Program-made: the position numbers and the translations under genes
From: Hysterium pulicare CBS 123377
Taxonomy: Eukaryota > Ascomycota > Dothideomycetes > Hysteriales > Hysteriaceae
DNA length: 64,000 bases
NCBI GenBank assembly: GCA_000467715.1
Contig: AJFK01000050.1
Location: forward strand, 1-64,000
Direction of reading: 5' to 3'
Shown: positions 22,776-34,100 of the stretch, one piece after another
Layout: each line of letters opens with the position of its first letter
How positions within the stretch are numbered: the stretch's first letter is position 1
The notes under the pieces: generated by a model
What the model saw: only the letters and a program-made list of their open reading frames with translations
What the model was told of the DNA's origin: nothing
Database searches by the model: none

Positions 22776-24124
22776 ATGGCACCCCAGCGCTCAGAATCCT
22801 TCGACAAAGCCTCGACCGGCTTCCGGAAATGTCTCCACGATCTCAGCACCCCGCGCTTCACAACCGCAAAGCAGCAAGACGTGTATCAATATGCGGATTT
22901 CTTCAGGACGAACCACGCGCCCCCATGGCTGTTTGCCCTGACCGAAGCATGGCAGAAGCTGTACGAGGAGCCGTTCAAGGGGGTTACGAACGACGGTATG
23001 CTTGAGTTCTCTACCTTGAGATTTTTGATGGGAGGCTGTTGGGATTGATTAAGAAACTAGGCACCATAAAACCCAACCTCTTCCCAATTCAAGACGAAAA
23101 ACTCAACACGAAAGCCATCATCTCCGCCACGCAGAACCTCCTCTCCCAACTCTCCCCGGAGCAGAAATCCAAACTCTCATACCCCATAAACGCCCACGAA
23201 TGGCGCGGCTGGTCGAATCCAGAAGTCCTCCTCCGGCCCTTCGGTCTCCGCCTCGAAGAAATACCGGAGCCTACCGCTGAGGCGATTCTGAAAGTAATCG
23301 AAGCCTCGCTCTCGCCCGAAGGCTACCAAAAAGCCCTCGCCGCGATGCGCATAAACCACTTCCTAGGCGAAATAGTCGAACTCCCGCAAATCATGAACAA
23401 ATACTCGTACAACTTTCTTCTTTTCGGCACGCCCTCCGAATCCGAAGCCTGGGGCTGGTCCCTTTACGGACATCACCTCTGCCTGAACGTTTTCCTCAAG
23501 GGCACGCAGATAATCGTAGCGCCGACTTTTACAGGCGCGGAGCCGAATATCATCGACGATGGCCCTTGGGCTGGGACGGAGATCCTACATCATGAGGGGA
23601 ACATTGGGTTGAAGCTGATGCAGAGTCTGGACCCTGAGCAGCAGAAGAAGGCGCAGATTTACAAGGAGCTACATGATCCAGGGATGCGGCAGACTGGCGA
23701 TTTGATAACCGATAGGTGGAACAAAGACGACCAGCGACATGTCTGCGGGGCCTTCCGCGACAATCGCATCGTCCCTTACGAAGGGGTTGTCGTCTCTTCG
23801 CTCTCTTCGTCTCAGCAAGATTCGATACTCGACATCGCCGAAGAGTTCCTGCTTTACCTCCCTTCTTCAGCTAGGAAAGCCAGGAAAGAGCTAATCAAAA
23901 GCCATTTCGACGAAACGTATTTCAGCTGGATAGGTGGCTACGGGGATGAGGATCCCTTTTACTACAGGATCCAGAGTCCCGTCATTATCTTTGAGTTTGA
24001 TCATCATTCGGGAGTTTTCTTATCGAATACGGAGCCTGCGAAGTTTCATACGCATACGATTGTGAGGATGCCGAATGGAGGCGATTACGGGAATGCATTG
24101 AGGAGTGAGAGGGAGAAGTTGTAA
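22776..24124 (+). CDS. DUF3500 family protein
   Basis: Exons 22776-22995 and 23061-24124 join in phase (65-bp intron; GTATGC donor, ACTAG acceptor) to give 427 aa. The central block WGWSLYGHHLCLNVFLKG followed by VAPTFTGAEPN and a conserved Glu-containing helix set (EILHHEGNIGLKLMQSL) matches the DUF3500 family as I know it. The C-terminal part has YFSWIGG, FYYRIQSPVIIFEFDHHSG and HTHTIVRMPNGGDYG, the His-rich signature of the family. The function is unknown; the conserved His and Glu residues suggest a metal or catalytic site, which is inference. No signal peptide is seen. Confidence 0.82.
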
Positions 24125-24368
24125 GGTGGTGACAGAGGCTAGAGCTCGCCGCAAGGAGAGTTGTGGATGGAGGGTGCCGGGGATGATCCAATCTGTCGCG
24201 AGCTGACGCTGAGATAGGACTAAGAAGTCAAATATTGCATCATGTCGAGATTGAGGACCCAGAAGAAGTCTCCAGGAGATCCGTCAGTGTAAAGAACGTA
24301 GTAGGCAAAGGCCTATGTAGCTTGGATTTGAATAGACATGATAAAAGTTTATGCCAGATCATCTAACT

Positions 24369-24513
24369 GGTTAAAAAATTTATTTGGTCGGCCATAAAAA
24401 CTGTCTGACCGGCCAGGCATTCACCCAAAATATCTGAAGTCCAAAAGTCTGACAGTCAGACATTTTATTCTACACAATCACATAATCTGCCATACGGTCA
24501 GAATTTTTTTAAC
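24369..24513. repeat. Possible small inverted-repeat element
   Basis: GTTAAAAAATT (about 24370) and AATTTTTTTAAC (about 24502-24513) form imperfect inverted ends, each followed inward by a GGTCGG or TGACCG block. Inside lies a perfect GTCTGAC-A-GTCAGAC palindrome (24447-24461), and GTCTGACC occurs again near 24403. The AT-rich, non-coding, roughly 145-bp layout resembles a degenerate miniature inverted-repeat element. No target duplication was confirmed. Confidence 0.4.
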
Positions 24514-25100
24514 TTTGAGAATATTTCATTCTTGCCGTTCGAACTTCTCAGCACTCCATACAGGAATTCTCCCGGCGCCTCTTTCCATTGCTTTATATCC
24601 CAATCCTTTCCGTACAGTGCATAATCAACGATTAGGGCTTGAAGAGCGGACGTGGGTCTAGTATTGCTGAAAATGTATTCAATGATAGGTACACGGAGCC
24701 AATGGCCACCAAGTTGCTGGACACATAGGACGAGGCGGTCTATATTGTGATCCACGAACATTGGGTCGAATCAGGCAAGTGATTCTTTGTTCGGGCTCTG
24801 GGCTAGTTCGCCCAGCAGGAAACCGAAGCGGTCGGTTTCGTCGCCTCTGGAAGTCCACTGCAGGTACAGTAGAAACACGTCGCTGAAATCTTCCTGAAGC
24901 GTGACCTGTCGTCCCCTTCTTTGCCCTCTCCGAAGTTGGGCCCAAGTAAGTTCTCGAAGTGTGGCGACGTCATGCGAAGCTATTCCTTGTGTACAATAAA
25001 GGAGAGTTCTGATCCCTCGAAAAGAATGCGCGTTGTATCGTTCCATCTTTTGGAGAGGCGCTCCGCCTCGATATCTCTGATTGCATTCGGAGTCGCTCAA
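24498..25100 (-). pseudogene. BTB-domain-like gene relic with an in-frame TGA
   Basis: The frame entering at 25100 reads through VTLQEDFSDVFLLYLQWTSRG, resembling the central part of fungal BTB/POZ proteins, and meets a TGA at 24771-24773. The same frame continues directly after it (FDPMFVDHNIDRLVLCVQQL, VPIIEYIFSNT, ALQALIVDYALYGKDWD) to 24498, in the style of BTB C-terminal helices. The expected N-terminal BTB strands are missing or frameshifted near 25020-25060. No ATG-initiated intact gene can be drawn. It sits immediately past the 3' end of the TcA-like gene and on the same strand. A single C-to-T change (CGA to TGA) would explain the stop. Confidence 0.5.
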
Positions 25101-28100
25101 CCATCCCTACTATCAAGAAAGTATTTCCGCCTCGGTTTCCCATCGTCACCCTTCCCATAGGCATTCTTCTGCCTATCTCCCTTTCCGCCTGCATCACAAC
25201 ACCCTCTCTCCCGCGCCTGACCTGGCGGAACAGGCTCAAACCCACACAACACCCACGCCTCCTTCACCTTTCCCATCGATCGTGGGAATCTCAAATGCCC
25301 GTACACCTCCCCGCCGCCACTTACACCTCTTGTTGGCCTGTTGCGTTCATCATGGCCGATGGGATGAAGATCCAAGTTCCCGATCTCGCACTCATATATT
25401 TCCTTATCGCGCTCCAGCGTTGCAAACTCGCCTTCTTCAGCGATCAGAACGCCTGGAGGAGGAATATGTGGAACCAATTCCACAGCGCGCCACCTTTCAC
25501 GACAGTCTTCTTGACCTGGTGGGATAAACTGGATTGGGAAGTGTCGTGCTTCAGCTGGACAGCAACACTTCTTCTCACGGGGTTCATTCCCGCATTGGCA
25601 GGGATCATCATCCTCATTTTTGTTCTCCGGGCAGTCTTGGCAGCCTTGGCGATTGCGGTCGTGGCAGCGCGGAAGGACGATGTATATGCAAAGTGTGGTA
25701 ACGCGAACAGGCGGCGGTCCTGGAGCGAGGAAGGGGAACATGCCACGACGGAGTCGGAGAGGGAAGTCGAAATGTCCGTCGTGGTGGTGATGAGGAGAGG
25801 GAGTCCTTGGTGATGTTGTTTGGCATGATTTGCATGCACAGCCTCCTCCATGATGGTGCTGATGCTTGTCATCACGATGATACTCTCTTCCCCAATCATC
25901 TTTATGTTGGTGGCGGCCATGGTGCGAGTAGTTTCCGTGGTCATGATGGTCTCGTGTATGCCCCTTCCAATCTTCATCGCCCTCCAAGTATATGCTATTG
26001 CTCTCAAACTTCGGCCAGGAATCAGGGAACTCTCTGCGAATCTCGAATGCCCTCCACCACCCTTCTCGCGGCCCACCAAAGCCAAAGTCCTGCATTGACT
26101 TCCTTTTCAGCTCGTCACCTCCCTCCCTGGCTGTGTAATTCAAATTGACCACCACGTCCGCCAGGCTCTGGAAATCGAATAGGTTGTTTGATTCCGGCAT
26201 CTCCACCTTCCACTTTGAAATAGCGCCTTCGAACTCAAACGGCAAGTATCGCTCGTCGCGCATGTTCGTCTCGAACAGTCCTGAGTCATCCTGGCCGTGC
26301 GACGTTGCAGTTAACGCCGCTGACGAGTGCTCTGATGCGAAGCGGTGGACGATGTAAGGATCTTCGCCCTCACCCTCGCAGTCGCTGGTACCGGTGCAGC
26401 AGCAATGTTGCGCTTCCTTGTGCTTCTGCTTGCAGCAATCCTTAGGGACGTGCCGTACAAGAGGTCGGGTTCGGATCTTGCTCCCCACTAACTTTAGCCG
26501 TGCGTGAACTCCTGTGTACGCACCGGCGACGCACGGCACGCTCAAGGCGACACTCTTCAGCCGTCTCATCCACAATCCGGGATGATCCTCATCGAATCTC
26601 CACTCCTTGATATCTACCTCACACCTGCCCCACAGTCGAAGTGCAATAAAATCCTTCGGGAAAGAGTCCCTTAGTGAGATTCGCTTGTTCAGCTCTAGTT
26701 CCCGGCAATTGTTATTCATATACTCCCTCTCAAGCCTCCTTAGCGCCAGGTCTAGTCTGTCACCCGCGCTGACACCTTCAAACGGACCATTCCATAGCTC
26801 CGCAGCGTTCGGGAATGGCCTCACTGACCCAGCAGTAGTCGGCGCTCTTTCAAACAAAAAGGCCTGGTATGCATCGTGTGCTGTTCTCAGAGCAAGCTCA
26901 AACATGCCCCTGAGAACCATGCCTGTCTCACGCTGCAGGAACAGAAACATTGAATGGCGACTGAATTTATCTCTCATGAAATCAAGCACTTCGTCGCTGT
27001 GCTCCAGCTGGCGCTGGTGATTGTTCAACTCTTTGAGAGCGATATCCCGTCGTCTCTGAGATGCCAGCGTCTGTCGCTTAATCTGCGCAATCTCGATAAG
27101 GCACAGATCAATCTGGTGCTGCCAGTCTTCATTCCGTCTCTGCCAGCCGGCCTGCGTTAGAGACAAGCCTGCCTGGGTAGTGGAAATCGTAGCAACCGTG
27201 TTCAACATGTTTGCCTTGCCTGATGCCATGGCCGCCATCTTTTGGCCGATGGGAATTTGCGTAGCTTGGTACGGCCCCGTGCCAGCAACACCAAACGCAA
27301 AATCTGGAATCATACTAAACGTCGTGGCCATAGCTTCGTCAATGTTAGCTCCGGAGTTGCTGCTCATGGCCGTCTGAGTTCCAGTTTGATATGCCTCTTC
27401 TCCAGTAACGTTGCCCCTGTTCAGCAACATCCTATTATACTGCAGCCGTGTGAGCGCGGCCTTCATACTCTCACCCAGCGCTTGCACGTCCCAGTCGGCA
27501 GCACGCCATTGGTACTGCGCAATATCACTGCCTAGATCGAGGAGGGTGCGCTCGTGTGCCTGGCGGAGGGCAGAGAGATACTCGGCGTCACCACGTTCGT
27601 AGGCAGACACAAGTGTTGCAGCGAGCTGCTTGACAAGGGACGCGAGTTCGACAGCTTTAGGGAAGATGGAGGTGAAGCGATATGGCTGGCACGGTGCAAA
27701 TGGGCAGAGAACAGCGGAGCAGGTGTCTCGGGCAACTTCTGGAAGCTCCCATGGATCGGAGTCGAAGGCCTTTCCGGGACTGCAACTGCTGCAGCCGCTG
27801 GTTCCTTTCCGCTTGGTTTTATGACGCATCTTTGAAATCCGAGATTCGACTTCGTCGTACAGTTTAAGGAGTCTCGGGTTCAACGGCGGTGCCGATGGAG
27901 TGAAGTTCGCAACTATCATCGTATTGAACACTGGGCTTGGATGCGCTTTCACCCCTTTAGGAGTTTTGCCCAGCAGATAATTCATTGTCTCCAGTAGCAC
28001 AAAAGCTTGCTGGGCTTTCTCCAAAGATCCTGCTTCGGCAAGGTGATCCGCCCATAGCAACAAAGTGTCAAGATACTCCAGGAACACAGCTCGACTCCGT

Positions 28101-31100
28101 AGTGCAGAAGGCTGATTCGTCACTCCGGGGCAACATGGTGAGTCTCTAAACCTCGGATCTCGCTCCACCACAGCCTGAGGCTTCAAAACCCCCCCATCCG
28201 TGGCTGCGGTAGTTCTCTCGAGCGTACTACGGCTCCTTTTGCAGATTGCCCATGTATTATCTCTCGCAAGAGGATCAAATGCTGTCCGAAGCCAGTTGAG
28301 AGCAGCCTCGTATTGGCAATTATCCTTAAGCCTCGTCCCAATCGCTAGTGCAACACCAAATGGCGTTGGTGGCGCCAGCGGCTTTCCCGGCTTGAAATAC
28401 GCAAACCAAGGGTACCCAGCGAAGTCTCCCAATCCCGTACCAACACTTGTTGGGAACGTGTCAGGCTTGATTTGCGGTGTAACGACGGCAACGTCAGTGG
28501 CAATGTCATATCTGAACCCAGGATTCGTCCCACTAAGTTTGGTAGGATCGAGATTTCTGCTCGCAATAGTAAGAAAAAGTGAGTCAAAGTCTCGGCCTTC
28601 CAGTTCAAGATTCAAAGCACCGCTACCTTGGGAAAGCAGATCCACTCTCACTCCCTCGGCGGATCGTCTAGGTGGCAAAAGCTGTCCAGCATGTATCCTC
28701 GTCCAGAAAAGCACAACAGTCGGTTCCTGCGGCCATACAAATATGTCCGGCACCTGTGTCGGGGCATCCCAAGCGGGAGCCGTTGGATCGTCGTCGCCGG
28801 CGGCGTTGATATCAGCGTTCTGGGGTACATCCTTGCCGTCGTACGCTTCGGCGTCCCTGAGCCAGAAGTAGTATTCATCGATGGACGGAATATGCATCTT
28901 GCCACACTCCTCGCAGCATGCCTTGTCGCGTACAGGCTTGTATGGGAACGCAGGAGGCCGGCCGGAAGCCGCCACGCGGATGAAGCGAGTGCCAAGCCGG
29001 ATGGCAGACTCGATCCAGATGGGCACAGAACCAGTCGACCGTCTTGAGATATCAGCTAGCTGTTCTCCGGCGCTTCTCACCGCGGTCGGGATCCTAGATT
29101 CGGTGTTGTTATCGGATATTGCTGAAGGGACCAAAGCAGCCAGAAGTGTTGGTCTGGCGTCGTGATCTGGTGAACCTAGCAGACTAAGATGTTCAAGCGT
29201 TGATTCCGTGTGCTGGTCCAGGACGACCATCTCTTTGGTCTGTACGGGCTCTATCCCCTTTTTCTTCGGTTCTCTCAGGCCGGCGCTCGTTGATAGTGGC
29301 CGTCCAGGTGCTCCCAGGTTCTCTAGTTCGGCCGAGAGCTTTTCGCTGAGAAGGTGACCTACTTCGCTACCTTTCTCCAGGGCTTTAAGCTCCTCCCACT
29401 GCACCCAATTCTCGCCGTAGAGCATCCTGCGCGCCTGCGACACCCAAGTCTCAAACGAGGCAAATTTGCACTCCCAGGAGCGGGAGAAGTCTTGCGTGAC
29501 GGTGAATTGCGGCTCGAGGCCAATGCGGGCGCGCTGCACGAACTTTTGGATAGCGGTGATGGCGTCGAGGATCCTTGTTGTTGACTCTCCAAGATCCGTC
29601 TCGACATCCTGTAGAAGGTGATCACTCAGCTGTCTGGGTGTGGTAATAGGTGTACCGTCTGCGAGCTCAACTCTGTTTAGCTGCGTGAGATATGCCACTA
29701 ACGCGTCGCGGCAACGCTTTCGGAGGCCATTATTGAGCTCGCGAAGAGTTGAAAGCCGAGAGGCACAGTCGTCCGAGTTAAGTATGCTAGCTTGAACGAA
29801 CCCGACGAGGTTATTGAGGCCAGACTCCGGCTTTTCTTGACTAATTGTGATGTCAACTTCAAGATCGTCTGCCACCCAAAGCGCTGGTCTTATTTTCTCC
29901 AATATTTCGGTATAGAAGACCTCCACAACATGCCGGATGTATTGCCTCGCCAGCCAAACTCTCGTGGTCCACCGTTCGTTCAGCAAGTCGGTTCCAGTGA
30001 TAGTGTAGATCGTGTTACCAGGAACAGAGTAGTTCAGAACTGTCCCTTTTAGAGCCGGATTCATCTTCAGATACCGCACGACGTTGGCAAGATCAAGGAA
30101 CGGTTGTTCTAAGCCGGCTTCTTGGAAGAGAACCCACAACGGCCGCTTGCTAACTTCCCTCATCTGGTCACGTAGCTTGGTGTACTCAAACATGCGTTCC
30201 CACCAATCGAAAAGCGCTGCTTGCCGCTTCTGACTCGGACTAGCTCGAGAGTCGATAGTCAGATCGGGTGGGAAGTACGGGTCGCCGACGGGCATAAAGT
30301 TAAAGTTCAGCCAAGCATGATGAGCAGTCCAAGCACCGGTGGATGCCGCCATGTTCACCTCGCTTCCGGCAGTCATATAGAAGGAAGTGCCCTCGAATTG
30401 CTGGGCGTTGTTCAAAAGATACTGGAGCTCCGAGATATCGTCGCAATGTCTCTCTTTCGCATCGAGACAGAACTGTCTAGCAAAGAGCAGAGCCTTAAAT
30501 GCCCTCTGGTACGTCCGCCGAATATCTCGCAAGGTGCTGAAATATTGTAGTCGTAGAAACTGGGAAGAAGTACCTCCTCCTTCCTGGATGACGCCAAGGG
30601 AACCATCTTTAGTATCGATAATCAAGTCACAGAAGGGCACCACTAAGCAGCGTCCTTCGGTACCTGGACCTTCCCATTTGACCTGGAATCCCGTTGTCAT
30701 GCGCTCAACATCAAGTGCACGATCGAACTTGGGTTCTTTTTGCGCGAACTCGACCATGATGGCATAGATGCCTTTCTCAAGGCGAACTTCTCTAGACACG
30801 AAAGCATGACCGGGAAACTTTTCGTTTCCGTGGCTGAGCAGAGTGAATTTTTGCTGTCCTCTTTGCAAAGTTACGAGCCACATCACATCGTCACAGTTGT
30901 CACATTGCGGTCTTCCGTCTTCCGAGTGTGGTCTTCCGGCGCTAAAAATGTAACACCCGGCACAGTCAACGATGAGGGTACCGTTCCATTCGAAAATGAA
31001 CGGCTCTGCGCCGTGTAAGAAAGCTTCATCCTTGTCGAGGAATGCGAACCCATTCTTGAAGCTGACAATATCGTCTTGCGTAGCGGTCGGGACAACCGAT

Positions 31101-34100
31101 AGCTGAGGGATGACGGTGGGCACTGGTGCATTCCACTTATTTTTCTCATATCCGAAGGCCTCGAGACCGCCGCACAGCTTAGTCCAATGAGCCCCGGACT
31201 CAGATTCCACTGTCTCTTTGAGTCCAGTTCCAATCAAACCCAGTATGGCAGCCACAGCGCTCCCAGAAAAGGAAGTATTCCATATGTAGTTCGAAGGCGA
31301 AGATCCTGAGTCATCCTCCCATGGGTCACCTGTAGCGCCAGAACGTGAAGCGGTGTTCTCATCGGCGATGAGACTTTTAAGGATTGTCCATCCTAGACGA
31401 GTTTCTTCCTCAGAGCAAGTCTTGCTGTGCCTTTCGTGCTCTTTATGTTCCCAACCTGGTTCATGGCATCCACATCCCTCGTCACGGCAAGTTGCACGTT
31501 TCACATGTGCAGCCAGATGACTGGAGATGATCTCACACCGTCTGCGGAATAGAAGAACTTGACGCTTGAAGTAGGCGAACCTCTCTTTCTCACAGGCTTC
31601 TTGGACCAATCTTTCGACGGCATGCCCAAAGTTGTTAAATAGGAGTGCAAATGGCGCGAGTGCCGTCCGCGGCATGTAGTACAAGTTCCGGACAGCAGCA
31701 ATCTCAGCCGGCCTGAGCTGACGGACGATTTCAAGTTTTCTGAATACGTCTTCGTCACGTAGCGGAATGGTCGTCCAAAGCTCTCCGACTTGTTCCGAAT
31801 CTTTATTCGTACTCTGGTTTTCGGCGTAATGGAATGGAATGCAAGGGTCGGCACTCCAGATTTTTGGCGATGTCTGAGTCTTGTTGAGTGGGGTGCTATA
31901 TCTACGCTTGTCGAGACTGACACCGAGACCAACATGCTCAAGGGTTTCGGGAAAGAAGTGCTCCCCAAGCCTCTGTAATGGATCACTGCCGGGTGTGGAA
32001 GAGTAGCCCGCGTCTCTAATGATCGTTTCAATCTCATGCCAACCAATCTCTCGGCATTCTTGGTCAGAGACTTCAACGCATAAAAGCTTCTTGCGCAATG
32101 CTGCTAGACTGTCGAACAGCTGGTCGTCTGGAAGTTCCAAAGGCCGATCTAATGTCTCCAATCTGGAAGCGACAGGGAACGGGTCATCACCATCGAGATG
32201 ATCTTGCACTGTAAACAAGAACAGAATTTCTCCTACAGTGAATCGCGATGCGTAGATCTTGGTCAAGACCTCAGCAAACCGGATTGTACAGGTGGGAGAC
32301 TTGTGCCACGGGTTCGTATCTGAGAACCCGGCAAGTTTGGAAAGAGGATCCAAGTTATCAGAGATGATTTTCAAGAACTCCGGCTCACGCCGGCGGCAGT
32401 GGAACTCGGTCTGAGCCCGGATCTGGACCGCGTAGAGCAAAGCTTGCACTGCCCAGACCCAGTTTTGAGCCGTAGAATGGGTCTTTTCCCAGAGAGCCAA
32501 GATCTTTGTTCTGGAACTTCCTGAAACAAGAGCAGCGCCGTCGCCGCTATTGTCATGGCCGGGGCCATCCGACCATGGCAGACAGAAGAAATCATGTAAC
32601 ATTATGAGTGACGGAAGCTGCTGGATGAAACCGGGATTGATATGTCCTGAGTCATCCAAGAGTTCCAACACCACAGAGATATCGGCTAACTGACTGAAAG
32701 AGATCTTATCACGGCAGCCAGAATTGAGCGTCTTCCATAGTCTGATGAAAATGATGAGCCGCTTAAGGATGAGATCAAGAGCCTCGTTGTCGCCGAACAC
32801 AATGCGCCATTGCGAGAGACAGCACGGAGGGCAATCAGGAAGTAGACCCACGGCAGCTGGTCCAGGCTCTTCGACAGAATCGATGGAAGCTTCGGTAGTA
32901 GCCGAGTTTCTGTCGCTTTCTCGGATCGCGTTCATAGAGACGACTTGAAACACACCCCATCCTGACTTCTGCAGGCACTGCAGCTCGCAGTAAGAGAGGC
33001 CGGTTGCGGAGAGAAATGTCTCCAGGAGCAGAACCTGACTTCTCCAATCCTCTGTGGTTGGTTCGAATCCATAAAGGTTAGCAACAGTAGCATCGAGCAC
33101 ATCGTTACTGTACAGGGTCTGATACTCGTCTTCGGAGATACAGAGATACTCCAGTCCGATCTCCAGTCGCACCGGAAGCCTTAAAACCTGCTTCTGAAAG
33201 TCCACAGGGTCGACAATTGGGTCAATGGCAAACTCCGTAATATCACGACGGAAGCGGCGCATGGTCTCAAATCTATCGGTCCCAATGGAGCATAGGTGGC
33301 GGCGAGATATCTCGAGCTGACGGGAGAAGGGGAGATTGGGGGATGTAAAGCACGTCTTGAGTTGGTCGTACACGGCCGACTTCTCGATCTTGACTGCAGG
33401 AGATGAGTGTGCTGGCACAGCCGCCAGCAGGTCGTCATCTTTTACACACGTGCCCTCGCTGACTCCAAATGCGTTCCGGAAGTCCAGTGGAGTGTCGTAA
33501 ACAGCCCCAACTGCAGGACTGCTCGTCGTAGAACCGGGTGTTTCTCCTGAGCCAAGCGCTTCCAGGCTCTCGATGACCATGTCGATTTCTAGTACGTCTA
33601 TTTCAAGATTTGCCATGGTAGTGTGGAGTGAACCCAAATTACCCCTTCGAGCCGAGACCACATCGAGCAGAGCAACGTCGTTCGACTCTGTTTTGAGCAT
33701 TTCGTGAAGATACTCAATGTGACCAAGCGGACAAAGGTTGGCCGGCGGGATACAATTGACCAGGTTTCCGAGGTTTGCAGGTAAGAAGCCGAAGGGTGGC
33801 TCAGGTCCAGAATCAGGAACGTCGTGCGGAAGCGTGAGTGCTAAATTATAAATTGTCGTGGCATCATTCGTTTCAATGACAGTCCCAGTAGTTGCCTGGA
33901 TGAATTGCGCGTTAGATAACGCGCCGATTCGGTTTGAAGAAACCAAACCTCGACTGTATAGAGCTTCCATGTACGACATCCGCAGAGCTGGTGTGAGCGC
34001 GGTTTGAGGAGGCGTTGCGGTGGTGAAATTAGTTATCTGCACCAAAGTCCAGAGATCTTTTAGCATCTGATTCATCCAACGCTGTGTATCTGAGTCAGCT

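Noticed and set aside
12732-24124. Secondary-metabolite cluster
   Set aside because: Transporters, a monooxygenase and an esterase are present, but there is no polyketide synthase, non-ribosomal peptide synthetase, terpene cyclase or cluster regulator.
25444-26085. Long minus-strand frame (213 codons) overlapping the TcA 3' region, and similar shadow frames over both toxin genes
   Set aside because: They lie wholly within the TcA or TcB-TcC coding frame, have low-complexity composition and no motif of their own, as antisense or shifted shadows of a Cys/His-rich gene do.
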